In this document: piece after piece, positions 17,550-26,329 of the stretch
Numbering within the stretch: the first letter of the stretch is position 1
How the letters are laid out: every line of letters starts with the position of its first letter
NCBI GenBank assembly: GCA_964406155.1
Contig: CAYOQR010000027.1
Span: 1 to 64,000, forward strand
Origin: Dongia_B sp964406155
GTDB taxonomy: Bacteria > Pseudomonadota > Alphaproteobacteria > Dongiales > Dongiaceae
Direction: 5' to 3'
DNA length: 64,000 bases
The notes under the pieces: generated by a model
Seen by the model: the letters and a program-made list of their open reading frames with translations, nothing else
What the model was told of the DNA's origin: nothing
Database searches by the model: none
Made by a program: the position numbers and the translations under genes

Positions 17550-18200
17550 ATGACAAGAGCCCTGGCGAAGCAAGATTTGAGGGGCAAGACAGATCCCACG
17601 GCTTTTGACGGCCTTGCCAGAGAGGTGCAAGCCCTTTCCCATCAGCCCAGCAATAGCCTGATCGGCTTTATCGCCGCGAAGTCCGGCGAAGGCGTCACCA
17701 CCGTTTCCTCGATGTATGCCAAGTCGATGGCCAGCCTCCATGGCCATACCGTCCTGAAAATCACCCTGGCCGAGCGGGAAACCGGAAGTTCGAAGACGAC
17801 GCGCCCGACCCTGGTCGAATGCGTCCTGACCGACATTCCCCTCGATGACGCGCTTGAGGAAGGCGATCATCCGTTGATTCAGGAAGCGGTGCTTGCCAGT
17901 GCCGGCGACAGCCAACGAAATATTGTCCAATGCCTGTCGGATGATCAGTTCTGGAGCGACCTGCGCTCGCAATTCGACACCATCATTTTCGATCTCCCCG
18001 CCCTGTCGCGAACGCGGTTGCCGCTCGTTATCGCGCCCTATCTCGACGGCGTCATTCTGGTCGTTCAGGCAGAGGCAACCCGCGAACCCGTCGTCAGGAA
18101 TCTGCTCAAGGGGCTGAACCGCGCCAAAGTTCTTGGCTGCGTCATGAATAAGCGGCAATACCACATCCCGAAAATGCTCTATCGCATGTTCTTCGGGTAA
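17550..18200 (+). CDS. CpsD/CapB-like P-loop protein with degenerate Walker A
   Basis: 216-residue cytoplasmic protein resembling the kinase half of polysaccharide co-polymerases (Wzc/CpsD). The P-loop region reads AAKSGEGVTTVSS (42-54): the invariant lysine of GEGKS/T is replaced by valine. FDTIIFDLPAL gives the Walker B-like strand. No tyrosine cluster is present at the C-terminus (it ends YHIPKMLYRMFFG), so it is unlikely to be an active autophosphorylating tyrosine kinase. The separate GumC-like protein at 28972 lacks a kinase domain, so this could be its partner. The start at 17550 is chosen by alignment; a longer frame from 17412 looks non-coding. Confidence 0.7.
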   Translation: MTRALAKQDLRGKTDPTAFDGLAREVQALSHQPSNSLIGFIAAKSGEGVTTVSSMYAKSMASLHGHTVLKITLAERETGSSKTTRPTLVECVLTDIPLDDALEEGDHPLIQEAVLASAGDSQRNIVQCLSDDQFWSDLRSQFDTIIFDLPALSRTRLPLVIAPYLDGVILVVQAEATREPVVRNLLKGLNRAKVLGCVMNKRQYHIPKMLYRMFFG

Positions 18201-18229
18201 GCGGCGCTCACGACAGCACCGCCGGAACG

Positions 18230-19363
18230 ATGGCAAACAAGACCACCATATATGTGATCAGTCCCGGCGGCACCCGTGCTCGCGGCGGGATGGGGCGAAT
18301 GCTGCGTTATCTCGTCAACGAGATCCGCCGTCGGCCTGACACGCCAGAAATTGTCATCCTCGACACCTACGGCCCCGGCAATAAGCTTTTGATGCCCGTC
18401 TATTTCGCTGTCAGCCTGCTTCGGCTACTGGCCGCCTGCATACTGGGCAAAGTTGACGTGCTGCATGTCCACGTCTCCGAACGTGGCAGTGTTCTGCGCA
18501 AATTCGTCATCAGCGCCCCCGCGGTGATTGTCGGCATTCCCGTCGTTATGCATATGCATGGCGCCGGCTTCGTCGAATTCTATCGTTCGCTTCCGTCGGC
18601 CTTGCAACGCCTGGTGAGCGGCTTCCTGAGGAAGTGCCGCCGCGTGGTCGTACTGGGTTCCTTCTGGCAGGCTTATGTCGTCAACGAATTGCGGCTGGAT
18701 CCCGCCCGTGTCGCTGTCCTGCACAACGCCGTCCCCGCTCCACCCGGCCCCGCCCCGCTCCAGGCTCCCCAAACCGATCTTGTACCCGGTGCCGATTGCC
18801 GCCTGATTTTCGTGGGCGAGGTCGGGCCGCGCAAGGGCGTTCCCGAACTGTTGGAGGCCCTGGCCCTCACGCCCCTGCGAGCCTCCTCCTGGTCGCTCAA
18901 GATCGCGGGGAACGGTGCCGTGCGGCAATTCGAGGCACTGGCCGAGACCAAGAACCTGAAATCGCCTCGTGTCACTTTCCTCGGTTGGACGGATGAAGAG
19001 ACAACCCGCCGGCTGCTGGCCGAAAGCGATGTCCTGATCCTGCCGTCCCACAATGAAGGATTGCCCATGGCTATCCTCGAAGCATTGTCATACGGCCTCG
19101 CCGTCGTGACGACGCCGGTCGGCTCCATTGCCGATGCGATCGAGGATCGGCGGAATGGACTCCTCGTGCCGCCCGGTGATCCCGCCAAACTCAGCGAGGC
19201 GATCTTTACCCTGGTCAACGACAGGGCTCTGCGCGAGCGCTTGGGGCGGAACGCCAGAGATACATTCGAGAAGAATTTTGAGATTGGGCCCTATTGCGAC
19301 CGCCTCTTGGCACTTTACAGTGAACTTTCCACCCGCCGTCCTCATGCCTTCAATCCTCAGTAG
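18230..19363 (+). CDS. Glycosyltransferase family 4
   Basis: 377-residue GT-B glycosyltransferase. The N-terminal acceptor domain begins with the glycine-rich SPGGTRARGGMGRM. The C-terminal domain shows VGEVGPRKGVPELLEAL, the E-x7-E motif in EGLPMAILEA and GLLVPPGDPAKLSEAI. It presumably adds one sugar of the undecaprenyl-linked repeat unit at the inner membrane. It sits 29 bases after the CpsD-like gene and upstream of the flippase, in one plus-strand operon. Confidence 0.88.
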   Translation: MANKTTIYVISPGGTRARGGMGRMLRYLVNEIRRRPDTPEIVILDTYGPGNKLLMPVYFAVSLLRLLAACILGKVDVLHVHVSERGSVLRKFVISAPAVIVGIPVVMHMHGAGFVEFYRSLPSALQRLVSGFLRKCRRVVVLGSFWQAYVVNELRLDPARVAVLHNAVPAPPGPAPLQAPQTDLVPGADCRLIFVGEVGPRKGVPELLEALALTPLRASSWSLKIAGNGAVRQFEALAETKNLKSPRVTFLGWTDEETTRRLLAESDVLILPSHNEGLPMAILEALSYGLAVVTTPVGSIADAIEDRRNGLLVPPGDPAKLSEAIFTLVNDRALRERLGRNARDTFEKNFEIGPYCDRLLALYSELSTRRPHAFNPQ

Positions 19364-19459
19364 CCAAGATCCGCGCCGCCGCTTGCGGCCGTTGATCCGA
19401 CTGAAGGATATGCCCGGCATTGCCCGCGTCCGTTCCGTGTTCGCCGGAGGGGTGGCGTA

Positions 19460-20896
19460 ATGGTCGGTCGCCAGGTTCTCCGCTATCTGCCGGCCACGTT
19501 GATTCCGCCGCTCTCGACCTTCATCGCCATCTACATCTACACGCGCCTCCTCTCTCCGACCGAGATGGGGACATATACTTTCACTTTGACCCTGTCGCTC
19601 CTGTGGCAGAGCATCTTCTTCACCTGGCTGCAGATCAGTATCGTCCGCTTCTACTCCGCTGAATTCGCCGGCAGCGGCGACGACGTCCTGACCATCGCCC
19701 ATCGCGGCTTCGGCCTTGCCGGCCTCCTTGCGATCATCGTCTTCATCGGCGTCAGCGCATTGGGTCTTTTCGAGGATATCTGGGTGACCTGGCTGGCGCT
19801 CCCCATGGCCTTCAGCCGCTCGCTGCTGAGCCTGCAGCTCGCCTGTTTCCAGGCCCAGTTCAGGACACGACGCTTCAATATCGTCGAGGTCGGCCAGACC
19901 ATCTTCGGGGTCACCCTCGGTGTCGTCCTGGTCGAGTTCTATCATCTTGGTGCAGCCGGCGCTCTGGTGGGCGTTTTGATCGGCAATACGATGGGTCTTT
20001 TGGTGAATTTACCGGGGCTGCGTCATACCTTCTTCCGGCATGTTACATCATCGTCGCTCCTGCGAGAGTTCGTCGCCTATGGCATCCCGCTGTCGCTGGG
20101 GTCGATCCTCGGCAGCGCCCTCTCGTCCGTCGACCGGATCGTGATCGCAAAATTCCTGGGACTGCCGGAAGTCGCTGCTTATTCTCTTGCCTTCAGCCTG
20201 GTCGACCGCCCGGTCTCGCTGATTTTCACCTCGATCTCCGTTGCCATCTTTCCGGTTACGATGCATGCCATCGAGACTCAAGGCGCCGATGCGGCCCGGA
20301 CCTATCTGCGACACGGCATCGCCCTGATGCTCTCTCTCGCGATTCCGGCCTGTGTCGGTATCGCCGCCCTCGACAAGAACATGGTCTGGGTGCTGCTCGG
20401 CGACAATTTCCATACTGCGACCTGGCCCCTGATGTCTTGGGTCACCCTGTGTTCTTTCCTGTCCGGGATCACCTATCATTGCCTCGGCCAGTCATTCCAT
20501 TTCGCGCGGCAGACCTGGAAAGTGCTCTTCTCCCTGGCGCCGGCCGCTGCCGTCAACATTATCGCCTGCCTGATTTCCGTGCCGATCTTCGGCCTCTGGG
20601 GAGCGATCGGCGCCAATATCGTTTCGCTGCTGCTCTTTGCGGTCGTTACCTGGATTCTCGGATATCGCGCATTCCCGCTCGACATTCCTCTGCTTGACGC
20701 CGCCAAGGCAGCGATTGCGTCCGCCATCATGTATGTTTGTCTTAAGGCCCTGCATTTGCCTCTGACATCCTGGGGTCTTATCTTGGGTATCGCCATTGGT
20801 GCCGCCATCTACGGATGTATCGCCATCGTTCTCGACATTGCGGATCTGCGGAACATGATCGCCACGAAGCTCCTGCCGAGGCTGCGACGGTCATGA
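19460..20896 (+). CDS. Polysaccharide repeat-unit flippase (Wzx-like)
   Basis: 478-residue integral membrane protein with about 12-14 hydrophobic helices and the MOP-superfamily opening RYLPATLIPPLSTFIAIYIYTRLLSPTEMGTY shape (N-terminal helix then RLLSPxExG). Family members move lipid-linked oligosaccharide units across the inner membrane. The ATG follows CGGAGGGGTGGCGTA. Its last codons overlap the next glycosyltransferase gene by four bases (ATGA). Confidence 0.87.
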   Translation: MVGRQVLRYLPATLIPPLSTFIAIYIYTRLLSPTEMGTYTFTLTLSLLWQSIFFTWLQISIVRFYSAEFAGSGDDVLTIAHRGFGLAGLLAIIVFIGVSALGLFEDIWVTWLALPMAFSRSLLSLQLACFQAQFRTRRFNIVEVGQTIFGVTLGVVLVEFYHLGAAGALVGVLIGNTMGLLVNLPGLRHTFFRHVTSSSLLREFVAYGIPLSLGSILGSALSSVDRIVIAKFLGLPEVAAYSLAFSLVDRPVSLIFTSISVAIFPVTMHAIETQGADAARTYLRHGIALMLSLAIPACVGIAALDKNMVWVLLGDNFHTATWPLMSWVTLCSFLSGITYHCLGQSFHFARQTWKVLFSLAPAAAVNIIACLISVPIFGLWGAIGANIVSLLLFAVVTWILGYRAFPLDIPLLDAAKAAIASAIMYVCLKALHLPLTSWGLILGIAIGAAIYGCIAIVLDIADLRNMIATKLLPRLRRS

Positions 20897-22029
20897 CCCG
20901 GCGCAAGGTCTTCATCTACCTGCCCGATCTGGCGGCCGGCGGCGTCGAGCGCCTGACACTCAATCTCCTCCCCCTGCTGAGTGCCGCGGGTTACGATCCA
21001 ACGCTGGTTCTCAACACCCGGACCGGTGCGCTCCTGCCCCATGTTCCGGCCAATGTTCCGATCATATCGCTCGATGTGGCCCGCACTTTACATGTGCCAG
21101 GAAAACTGGCGCGACTGTTGCGGCAGGAGCGGCCGGAGATCCTGCTGTCCAATCTCGGACACAACAACATCATCGCCATCTGGGCCCGCGCCTTGTCGCG
21201 AACGTCGACACGCGTGGTGGTTTGCCAACACAACGCGCTGTCTCAAGAAGCCAAGCTGAAGGGCAACTGGCAACACCGCGTCCTGCCATTGGTCAGCAGG
21301 CTGTTCCTGCGTTTCGCGGATGGAATCATCGCCGTATCGCAAGGTGTCGCCGATGATATGGCCGAGATGCTGAATCTCCCGAAATCGGCAATTTCGGTCA
21401 TCTACAATCCAGTCCTGACCGAGGCTTTCGACGCGAGGTCGATCGCGGATGTGGCGCATCCCTGGTTCGCGCCCGGCTCGCCTCCGATCGTCATCGGTGT
21501 TGGGCGCTTGGTTCCGCAGAAGGATTTTGCCACCCTCCTGCGTGCCTTTGCCCTGCTTCGGCGGAAGCTGCCGTGCCGGCTGGTTCTGGTGGGAGATGGC
21601 CCGGAACGGCACACCCTCTCCACGCTCGCCGATACCCTGGACGTCGCTTCGGATGTCGGCTTTCTTGGCTTTCAGGAAAATCCGCTCCCCTATATCAAAC
21701 GGGCAGCCGTGCTTGCGATGTCGTCGGTCTATGAAGGCTTCGGCAATGTCCTGGTCGAAGCGATGGGATGCGGAACGCCGGTCGTCAGTACCGATTGTCC
21801 TTATGGCCCGTCGGAGATCTTGATCGCCGGGCAACTCGGCACACTGGTCCCCGTGGGGGACGAAACGCGATTGGCGCAAGCTCTGGAAGAAACGCTCAGG
21901 AATCCGCCGCCGAGCGATCGATTACGCCATCGCGCAAACGATTTTTCGACCAGCAACATTTCCGCCGATTATGTCGCGTTATTCGACCGTCTCCTGAACC
22001 AAACGCGGCGCCGGAGCATTCGGCATTAG
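20893..22029 (+). CDS. Glycosyltransferase family 4
   Basis: 378-residue GT-B glycosyltransferase. Motifs: YLPDLAAGGVERLTLNL near the N-terminus, VGRLVPQKDFATLLRAF in the donor domain, the E-x7-E motif EGFGNVLVEAMGCGTPVVSTDCPYGPSEIL region and LVPVGDETRLAQAL. The start is the ATG overlapping the flippase stop (ATGA). The 3' end overlaps the convergent alpha/beta hydrolase gene by 51 bases, so the two transcripts collide. Confidence 0.88.
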   Translation: MTRRKVFIYLPDLAAGGVERLTLNLLPLLSAAGYDPTLVLNTRTGALLPHVPANVPIISLDVARTLHVPGKLARLLRQERPEILLSNLGHNNIIAIWARALSRTSTRVVVCQHNALSQEAKLKGNWQHRVLPLVSRLFLRFADGIIAVSQGVADDMAEMLNLPKSAISVIYNPVLTEAFDARSIADVAHPWFAPGSPPIVIGVGRLVPQKDFATLLRAFALLRRKLPCRLVLVGDGPERHTLSTLADTLDVASDVGFLGFQENPLPYIKRAAVLAMSSVYEGFGNVLVEAMGCGTPVVSTDCPYGPSEILIAGQLGTLVPVGDETRLAQALEETLRNPPPSDRLRHRANDFSTSNISADYVALFDRLLNQTRRRSIRH

Positions 22030-23745
22030 CGATTCGCAATGCCGCAGAAAGGCCACAAGCATCTGGAAAAACTCTTCCTTCGCGGAAGTCGCGGTCAGGA
22101 CATGATCGGTTCCGGTCATCATGACCAGCTTCACATTCTTGAAGGATTGCAGCTTCTTTCCGTCCCGGCCGAGATACACCGAGAGATCATCCAATCCGCC
22201 GTCATTTTCGCTGTAGATAAATAAAAGCTGCGTGTTACGCGCCTGCAATAACTTGAACCAGTGCCGAACCGTGATCGTATCGCTCACCGTGCCCCCCACC
22301 AGGCCGCGCAGCAAATCGATCTTGGCACGCAATTTCCGCCGGATGCGCCGCATGACCGTTCTCGAAATCCCGCGAATATTAAGCTCACCCTTGAAGAAGC
22401 GCCCCCATGTTTTCGCGTCGATCAGCTTCTTGATATAGAAACGCGTCGAATGATGCTGATCGCGAACGGTGATGTTCAGGCTGTCACCCTCCCGATGGAT
22501 GAAATTCGGTGAGTTGACCGGCAAAGCACCGATGATACGCGGATCCTGAATGGCAACGTGAAAGGAAAGATAACCTCCAGCCGACACGCCGGTCAGGATG
22601 ACCTGGTCGATCCCCTGCGTTTCCAGCCAGTCGATAGCAGCACTGACATCCCGGATGGAATCGACGTCATACAGGACGTTCTCTTTCCGGCCGGGACGCG
22701 GAGGGCTGTCGCCCAAGCCGGCAATATCCATGCGCAGCGACGCGTAGCCCATGGCCGCGAGACGGCGGGCAAAAAGCACCGATCTACGGCCGGCGCCAAT
22801 CTGATGGTTGGAGCCTGTGGTGACGAAGATCAACGCGAGTTTATGTGTCGATTTGGTCGGCGGCGCGCAATAAACAGCAAACAGCTTGCTGTCTTGTCCG
22901 AAGATGACAGGCCTCTCGACCCAAGTGTCTTCGGCCAAAACGACATCCGGCACCGCTTCCGGCGTGACGGAGGTACCGCCGAGATCCTTCGCCAACCAGT
23001 TCTGCAAATGGAGAAAAGCATCGTCCGGCTTCTTGGCGAAAACCGCGTCGATCATCATCTCGTCATAGGCCTCGAACACGGTGGTTTCAACATCCGCGCC
23101 CTGCGCCCGTAACGCCTCAGCCAACGCTTCGTCCGCCGGGTTTTCCTGACCCTTCATGATGAGAACACGCTTCGCCGGGACACGGCCCTCTCGATCGATC
23201 TCCAGGGCGTTGAGCTGCTCCACGAGCTTCGGCCACATGATGAAGCCGGCCAGATTGACATGGGGGTCCGACGCCACACGCTCGTTTCCTGCCGAGGAGG
23301 CCATGAAGCTCATCCGGGCCAGCGTCTTGACCTCGCGCACATAGGCCTTGCCGGAATGAATCGGCGCCACCAGCGCGACGGCGACGACCCGGTCGATCTT
23401 GTGTGCAACCTGCATCGCCAGCAGCGCACCGACCCGCAGGCCGACCAATGCAACCCGCTCCACCTTGGTCAACCGGCAAAGCTGATCGATCGCTTCACGA
23501 ATATTCTCGATCCAGATTTCCGGCTGTTCCAATTCGCCATCGGTTCCGACGGAGTTGCCGGTGCCAAGATAGTCGAACCGCAAGGTCGGCATCCCCGCTG
23601 CGGAGAGGTCCTCCGCGAGGTTGCGCAGAATGCGGTGGATGCTGAGTTCCTCATAGCCGTGCGGGTTGCAGATGACGACCCCGAGCCCGCCAGTCGACGG
23701 GTGCAGCCAACCAAAGCAATTCGAAAAAGCAATCGGTGTCATCAT
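21979..23745 (-). CDS. Two-domain alpha/beta hydrolase, first domain nucleophile lost
   Basis: 588-residue protein made of two alpha/beta hydrolase domains. In the first (about 1-255) the nucleophile elbow reads GLRVG (102-106), with arginine in place of serine, so it should not hydrolyse esters. In the second (about 280-588) the elbow GVSAG is intact with S388, preceded by MDIAGLGDS and followed late by DHVLTA with a candidate catalytic histidine. The N-terminal domain resembles the GLRxG hydrolases that accompany EPS/exosortase clusters. The chosen ATG follows AAGGGGG. It lies downstream of the carrier-protein, dehydrogenase and aminoacyl-ligase genes on the same strand and may act on the carrier-bound product as thioesterase or acyltransferase (inference). 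Confidence 0.75.
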   Translation of the reverse strand: MMTPIAFSNCFGWLHPSTGGLGVVICNPHGYEELSIHRILRNLAEDLSAAGMPTLRFDYLGTGNSVGTDGELEQPEIWIENIREAIDQLCRLTKVERVALVGLRVGALLAMQVAHKIDRVVAVALVAPIHSGKAYVREVKTLARMSFMASSAGNERVASDPHVNLAGFIMWPKLVEQLNALEIDREGRVPAKRVLIMKGQENPADEALAEALRAQGADVETTVFEAYDEMMIDAVFAKKPDDAFLHLQNWLAKDLGGTSVTPEAVPDVVLAEDTWVERPVIFGQDSKLFAVYCAPPTKSTHKLALIFVTTGSNHQIGAGRRSVLFARRLAAMGYASLRMDIAGLGDSPPRPGRKENVLYDVDSIRDVSAAIDWLETQGIDQVILTGVSAGGYLSFHVAIQDPRIIGALPVNSPNFIHREGDSLNITVRDQHHSTRFYIKKLIDAKTWGRFFKGELNIRGISRTVMRRIRRKLRAKIDLLRGLVGGTVSDTITVRHWFKLLQARNTQLLFIYSENDGGLDDLSVYLGRDGKKLQSFKNVKLVMMTGTDHVLTATSAKEEFFQMLVAFLRHCESLMPNAPAPRLVQETVE

Positions 23746-24009
23746 ACGGACCGCCCCCTTGGCGTCACTCCCAGCACGACGCCGGCCCAGGCCTGAAACA
23801 TATATCAGTATGGCAGCGCGACCCCAACTCGTCATCCGCCATGTAAAGTAGTTACCCCGCGCTGCCAGGATTACGCCAGCCCTGGTGATTCGCTAAGGCA
23901 TACAGCCTACCAAGTTAGTATACCGTCCCGACACGTCCATGGCTGTCATCCGGTATCGAAAGTTTCTCCCGCTGGACCTTGGTCCGTACCGTGATCACCC
24001 TCGCCCCGC

Positions 24010-24918
24010 TCATCCCCACAGAATTTCGCGAACCGTATTCGGCCAAGCACCGACATCGAATCCGTGATGCCGGAACAGGGATAGGGCAACCCGCTCCATC
24101 CCGAAAGCCACACAGGCGGTATGCGCCGTCCGACCGTCCTCGAGTCTGAGTTTCCAGAGGCCGCCGAGATGATCCTGATGATAGTTGAAGCTCAGGCAGG
24201 CCGTCGGCTTCTCTTCACTCGTCACCGGGATCAGCAATTCGAATTTCAGCTCCTGATCCCGCTGGTTATTGACCATCATCTTACCGGTCCGTCCGAAGAA
24301 CGGATCATTGGCGATATCCAGTTTGACCGGTACACCGAGATTCCGCATCAGGTTCTGGCCCTTTTCCAGCCAGGAGGCACGAAAGGCCTGAACCTGTTCC
24401 GGGCTGCCGATGCGGACAAATTCACGCATCCGGAAGGACTGCATACGGGTGGGGTCTTGCGACGGCTCATGCCGGAAGCAATAGGACATCACATCGAACA
24501 GCAGACCGTCTGCCGGCAAGGGGCCCCGCCGTGCCACGATCGGATAGACGGGATAGCAGGCGGCCGGCGTCAGGACGACATCGGTCTGCTTCTGGTACTG
24601 CGCCCAATCCTGCTTGGCTTCCATCAGATCGAGCATGTGAAAATGATCGTGCTCGCTCCCCATGAAGCTATGGACCGTACCGGCAAGCTGGGGAAAGCCT
24701 TTCATATATTCGCTTTGCTCGAACTCTTTCCGGCTCATCTGAGGCGGAAAGCGGATGACCTCGGGCTTGGCGTCCCGGCCATGGGCGGAAACCAGCGCGT
24801 CGAAGCGATCCACCACTTCCTCGAAGACCGCGCTCCGCGCATAGAGGCCATCGACACCAGTCTCGATCAGGAGACCGTGCCGCAAAAGCTGGCTGATATA
24901 GCTTTCCGATGTATCCAT
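24010..24918 (-). CDS. Amino acid:[carrier protein] ligase (class II synthetase homologue)
   Basis: 302-residue stand-alone homologue of atypical seryl-tRNA synthetase. The family activates a small amino acid with ATP and loads it on the phosphopantetheine arm of a partner carrier protein, not on tRNA. Key residues are present: C121 in TPAACYPVYP, E166 in RMREFVRIG (motif 2) and C269 in HTACVAFGMER (motif 3), the expected zinc ligands. No N-terminal tRNA-binding coiled coil is visible, and the length fits the family. It starts three bases after the dehydrogenase stop, and the carrier-protein gene is first in the same operon. Amino acid specificity (Gly or Ala in studied members) cannot be read here. 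Confidence 0.87.
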   Translation of the reverse strand: MDTSESYISQLLRHGLLIETGVDGLYARSAVFEEVVDRFDALVSAHGRDAKPEVIRFPPQMSRKEFEQSEYMKGFPQLAGTVHSFMGSEHDHFHMLDLMEAKQDWAQYQKQTDVVLTPAACYPVYPIVARRGPLPADGLLFDVMSYCFRHEPSQDPTRMQSFRMREFVRIGSPEQVQAFRASWLEKGQNLMRNLGVPVKLDIANDPFFGRTGKMMVNNQRDQELKFELLIPVTSEEKPTACLSFNYHQDHLGGLWKLRLEDGRTAHTACVAFGMERVALSLFRHHGFDVGAWPNTVREILWG

Positions 24919-24921
24919 GAC

Positions 24922-26082
24922 TTAACTCGCCAGCCGCTTTGCCTGCTTATGTCCCAGGATCAATTCTGAGATATTACCGGCGATCCGGTCGTTATTGATC
25001 ATCAGCGGCGCGGAAAGCGCGTCCCGCATATGCCGGCCGATACTGTAGGGCGTATTGTTCTTGTACCCGTAGATACCGCAGATCAGCATGACGTGATTGA
25101 CGATCCGGACGACGGCTTCGGAAGCCGAAATCTTGATATTGTTCATCTCGACGGCAAAGCTGAACGACATCAGTTTTGCCTCGTTTCCCTGTGCTGCCTT
25201 GTAGCTCTCCAGACCGGCCAGCAATCCGCCCTTCATCTCCTGCAACATCGCATTCGCCTCAACTAGCCGAACAGCCCCCGGAACCGTCCCGTTTGTCCGT
25301 TTGGCGGCCTCGGCGCGGACGAAGGCTTGGCCCTTGGCAACCGCATCCGTGGCGATGCCGAACCAGACGCTGGCCCACAGCAGATGCGATGACGCCAGCA
25401 TCGATTGAGCAGCAATTTCCGCAAAGGGCCGGGGCAATATCTGTTCCGCTGGCGCACTGGTCGACAGACGAAAGCCGTCGCTGCAAGTCCCCCGCATTCC
25501 CATCGTGTCCCAGGTGGTGGTGCGATCCAGACTGTATTGATCCTTCATGACCGCAACCATGACCTGATCGGTCGAAACCGCCTCGGGTGATCGCCTGGCG
25601 GTCACCAGAATGCCGTCCGCCTGGGCACCATAGGAAATGACGATCGCATCCTTCTCGAGCGTAAATCGGTCGTTGCTGAGCTGCACGGCACAGATGCTGT
25701 TGCGCAGCGCCCCGCCAATACCAGCTTCGGATGTCGATGAGGCCAGCAGCAACTGATCCGTCGCGATTCGCATCATCAACAGGAACGGCCAGCCATCGGC
25801 GCTCTCATATTCGAGCAGGCTCGCGCACATGATGTAATGCATCGCCAGGATCATGGCACTGGACGCGCAATTCTGGGCCAGGATCCAGCAGACCTCGGCG
25901 GCATCGGAGAGCCCTGCGCCCTCGCCGCCCGCGGCCTTGGGAATGATCAGACTGAGGAGTTTCTCGGCTTTCAGGGCCTCGATCGTTTCCTTGGGAAATC
26001 GTCCATCCCGATCGACGATATCCGCATACTTTGCCGCAATATTAGTCCCGACCGCTCGAATACGCTCAAAGGCCGCTAGCAT
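24922..26082 (-). CDS. Acyl-CoA dehydrogenase family protein
   Basis: 386-residue FAD-dependent acyl-CoA dehydrogenase fold: N-terminal helical domain, a middle beta domain (about 120-215, with the TMGMRGTCSDGFRL segment typical of the family) and a C-terminal helical domain. The start ATG lies inside the carrier-protein gene (17-base overlap); a longer frame would cover more of it and has no ribosome site. Its place between a carrier protein and an aminoacyl:carrier ligase suggests it oxidises a carrier-bound aminoacyl thioester rather than an acyl-CoA, as in carrier-tethered prolyl oxidases. The catalytic base was not located with certainty. Confidence 0.78.
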   Translation of the reverse strand: MLAAFERIRAVGTNIAAKYADIVDRDGRFPKETIEALKAEKLLSLIIPKAAGGEGAGLSDAAEVCWILAQNCASSAMILAMHYIMCASLLEYESADGWPFLLMMRIATDQLLLASSTSEAGIGGALRNSICAVQLSNDRFTLEKDAIVISYGAQADGILVTARRSPEAVSTDQVMVAVMKDQYSLDRTTTWDTMGMRGTCSDGFRLSTSAPAEQILPRPFAEIAAQSMLASSHLLWASVWFGIATDAVAKGQAFVRAEAAKRTNGTVPGAVRLVEANAMLQEMKGGLLAGLESYKAAQGNEAKLMSFSFAVEMNNIKISASEAVVRIVNHVMLICGIYGYKNNTPYSIGRHMRDALSAPLMINNDRIAGNISELILGHKQAKRLAS

Positions 26083-26329
26083 TTCCCGCTTTCTCCGACA
26101 AAAGACCCGCCACGACATTCTTGATCGCAGCAATGCTCTCGAAGGATTGTCGCGTTAACAAATGCTCCGGAAACTCGATATTGAAGCCGTTCTCGATCGC
26201 CAGCATCAATCGGACGCTGGAGAAAGATGAAAGCCCGGCATTGAAAAGGTCGGCACTGTCGGCCAGTGAAGCGACATCAACGGGCAGCTTCGCGTGCTCC
26301 GTCAACAGAGCGCGGATTTGTTGGTCCAT
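26066..26329 (-). CDS. Small acyl/aminoacyl carrier protein
   Basis: 87-residue four-helix carrier protein. The phosphopantetheine attachment site is in AGLSSFSSVRLMLAIE, most likely S35 (aligning G-L-D-S of fatty-acid carriers to G-L-S-S), followed by FNIEFPEHLLTRQSFESI, typical of carriers paired with stand-alone aminoacyl ligases. ATG at 26329 is preceded by GGGGG eight bases away. First gene of the minus-strand cassette; its end overlaps the dehydrogenase start by 17 bases, so production should be coupled. Confidence 0.85.
   Translation of the reverse strand: MDQQIRALLTEHAKLPVDVASLADSADLFNAGLSSFSSVRLMLAIENGFNIEFPEHLLTRQSFESIAAIKNVVAGLLSEKAGNASGL

Noticed and set aside
24010..24918. Seryl-tRNA synthetase
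   Set aside because: It is about 300 residues, lacks the N-terminal tRNA-binding arm and sits beside a matching carrier protein.
21979..26329. Exosortase/PEP-CTERM sorting system
   Set aside because: The GLRxG hydrolase and EPS context recall such clusters, but no exosortase or protein with a PEP-CTERM tail is visible in the window.
24010..26329. Nonribosomal peptide synthetase cluster
   Set aside because: There is a carrier and an aminoacyl ligase but no condensation, adenylation or thioesterase modules.
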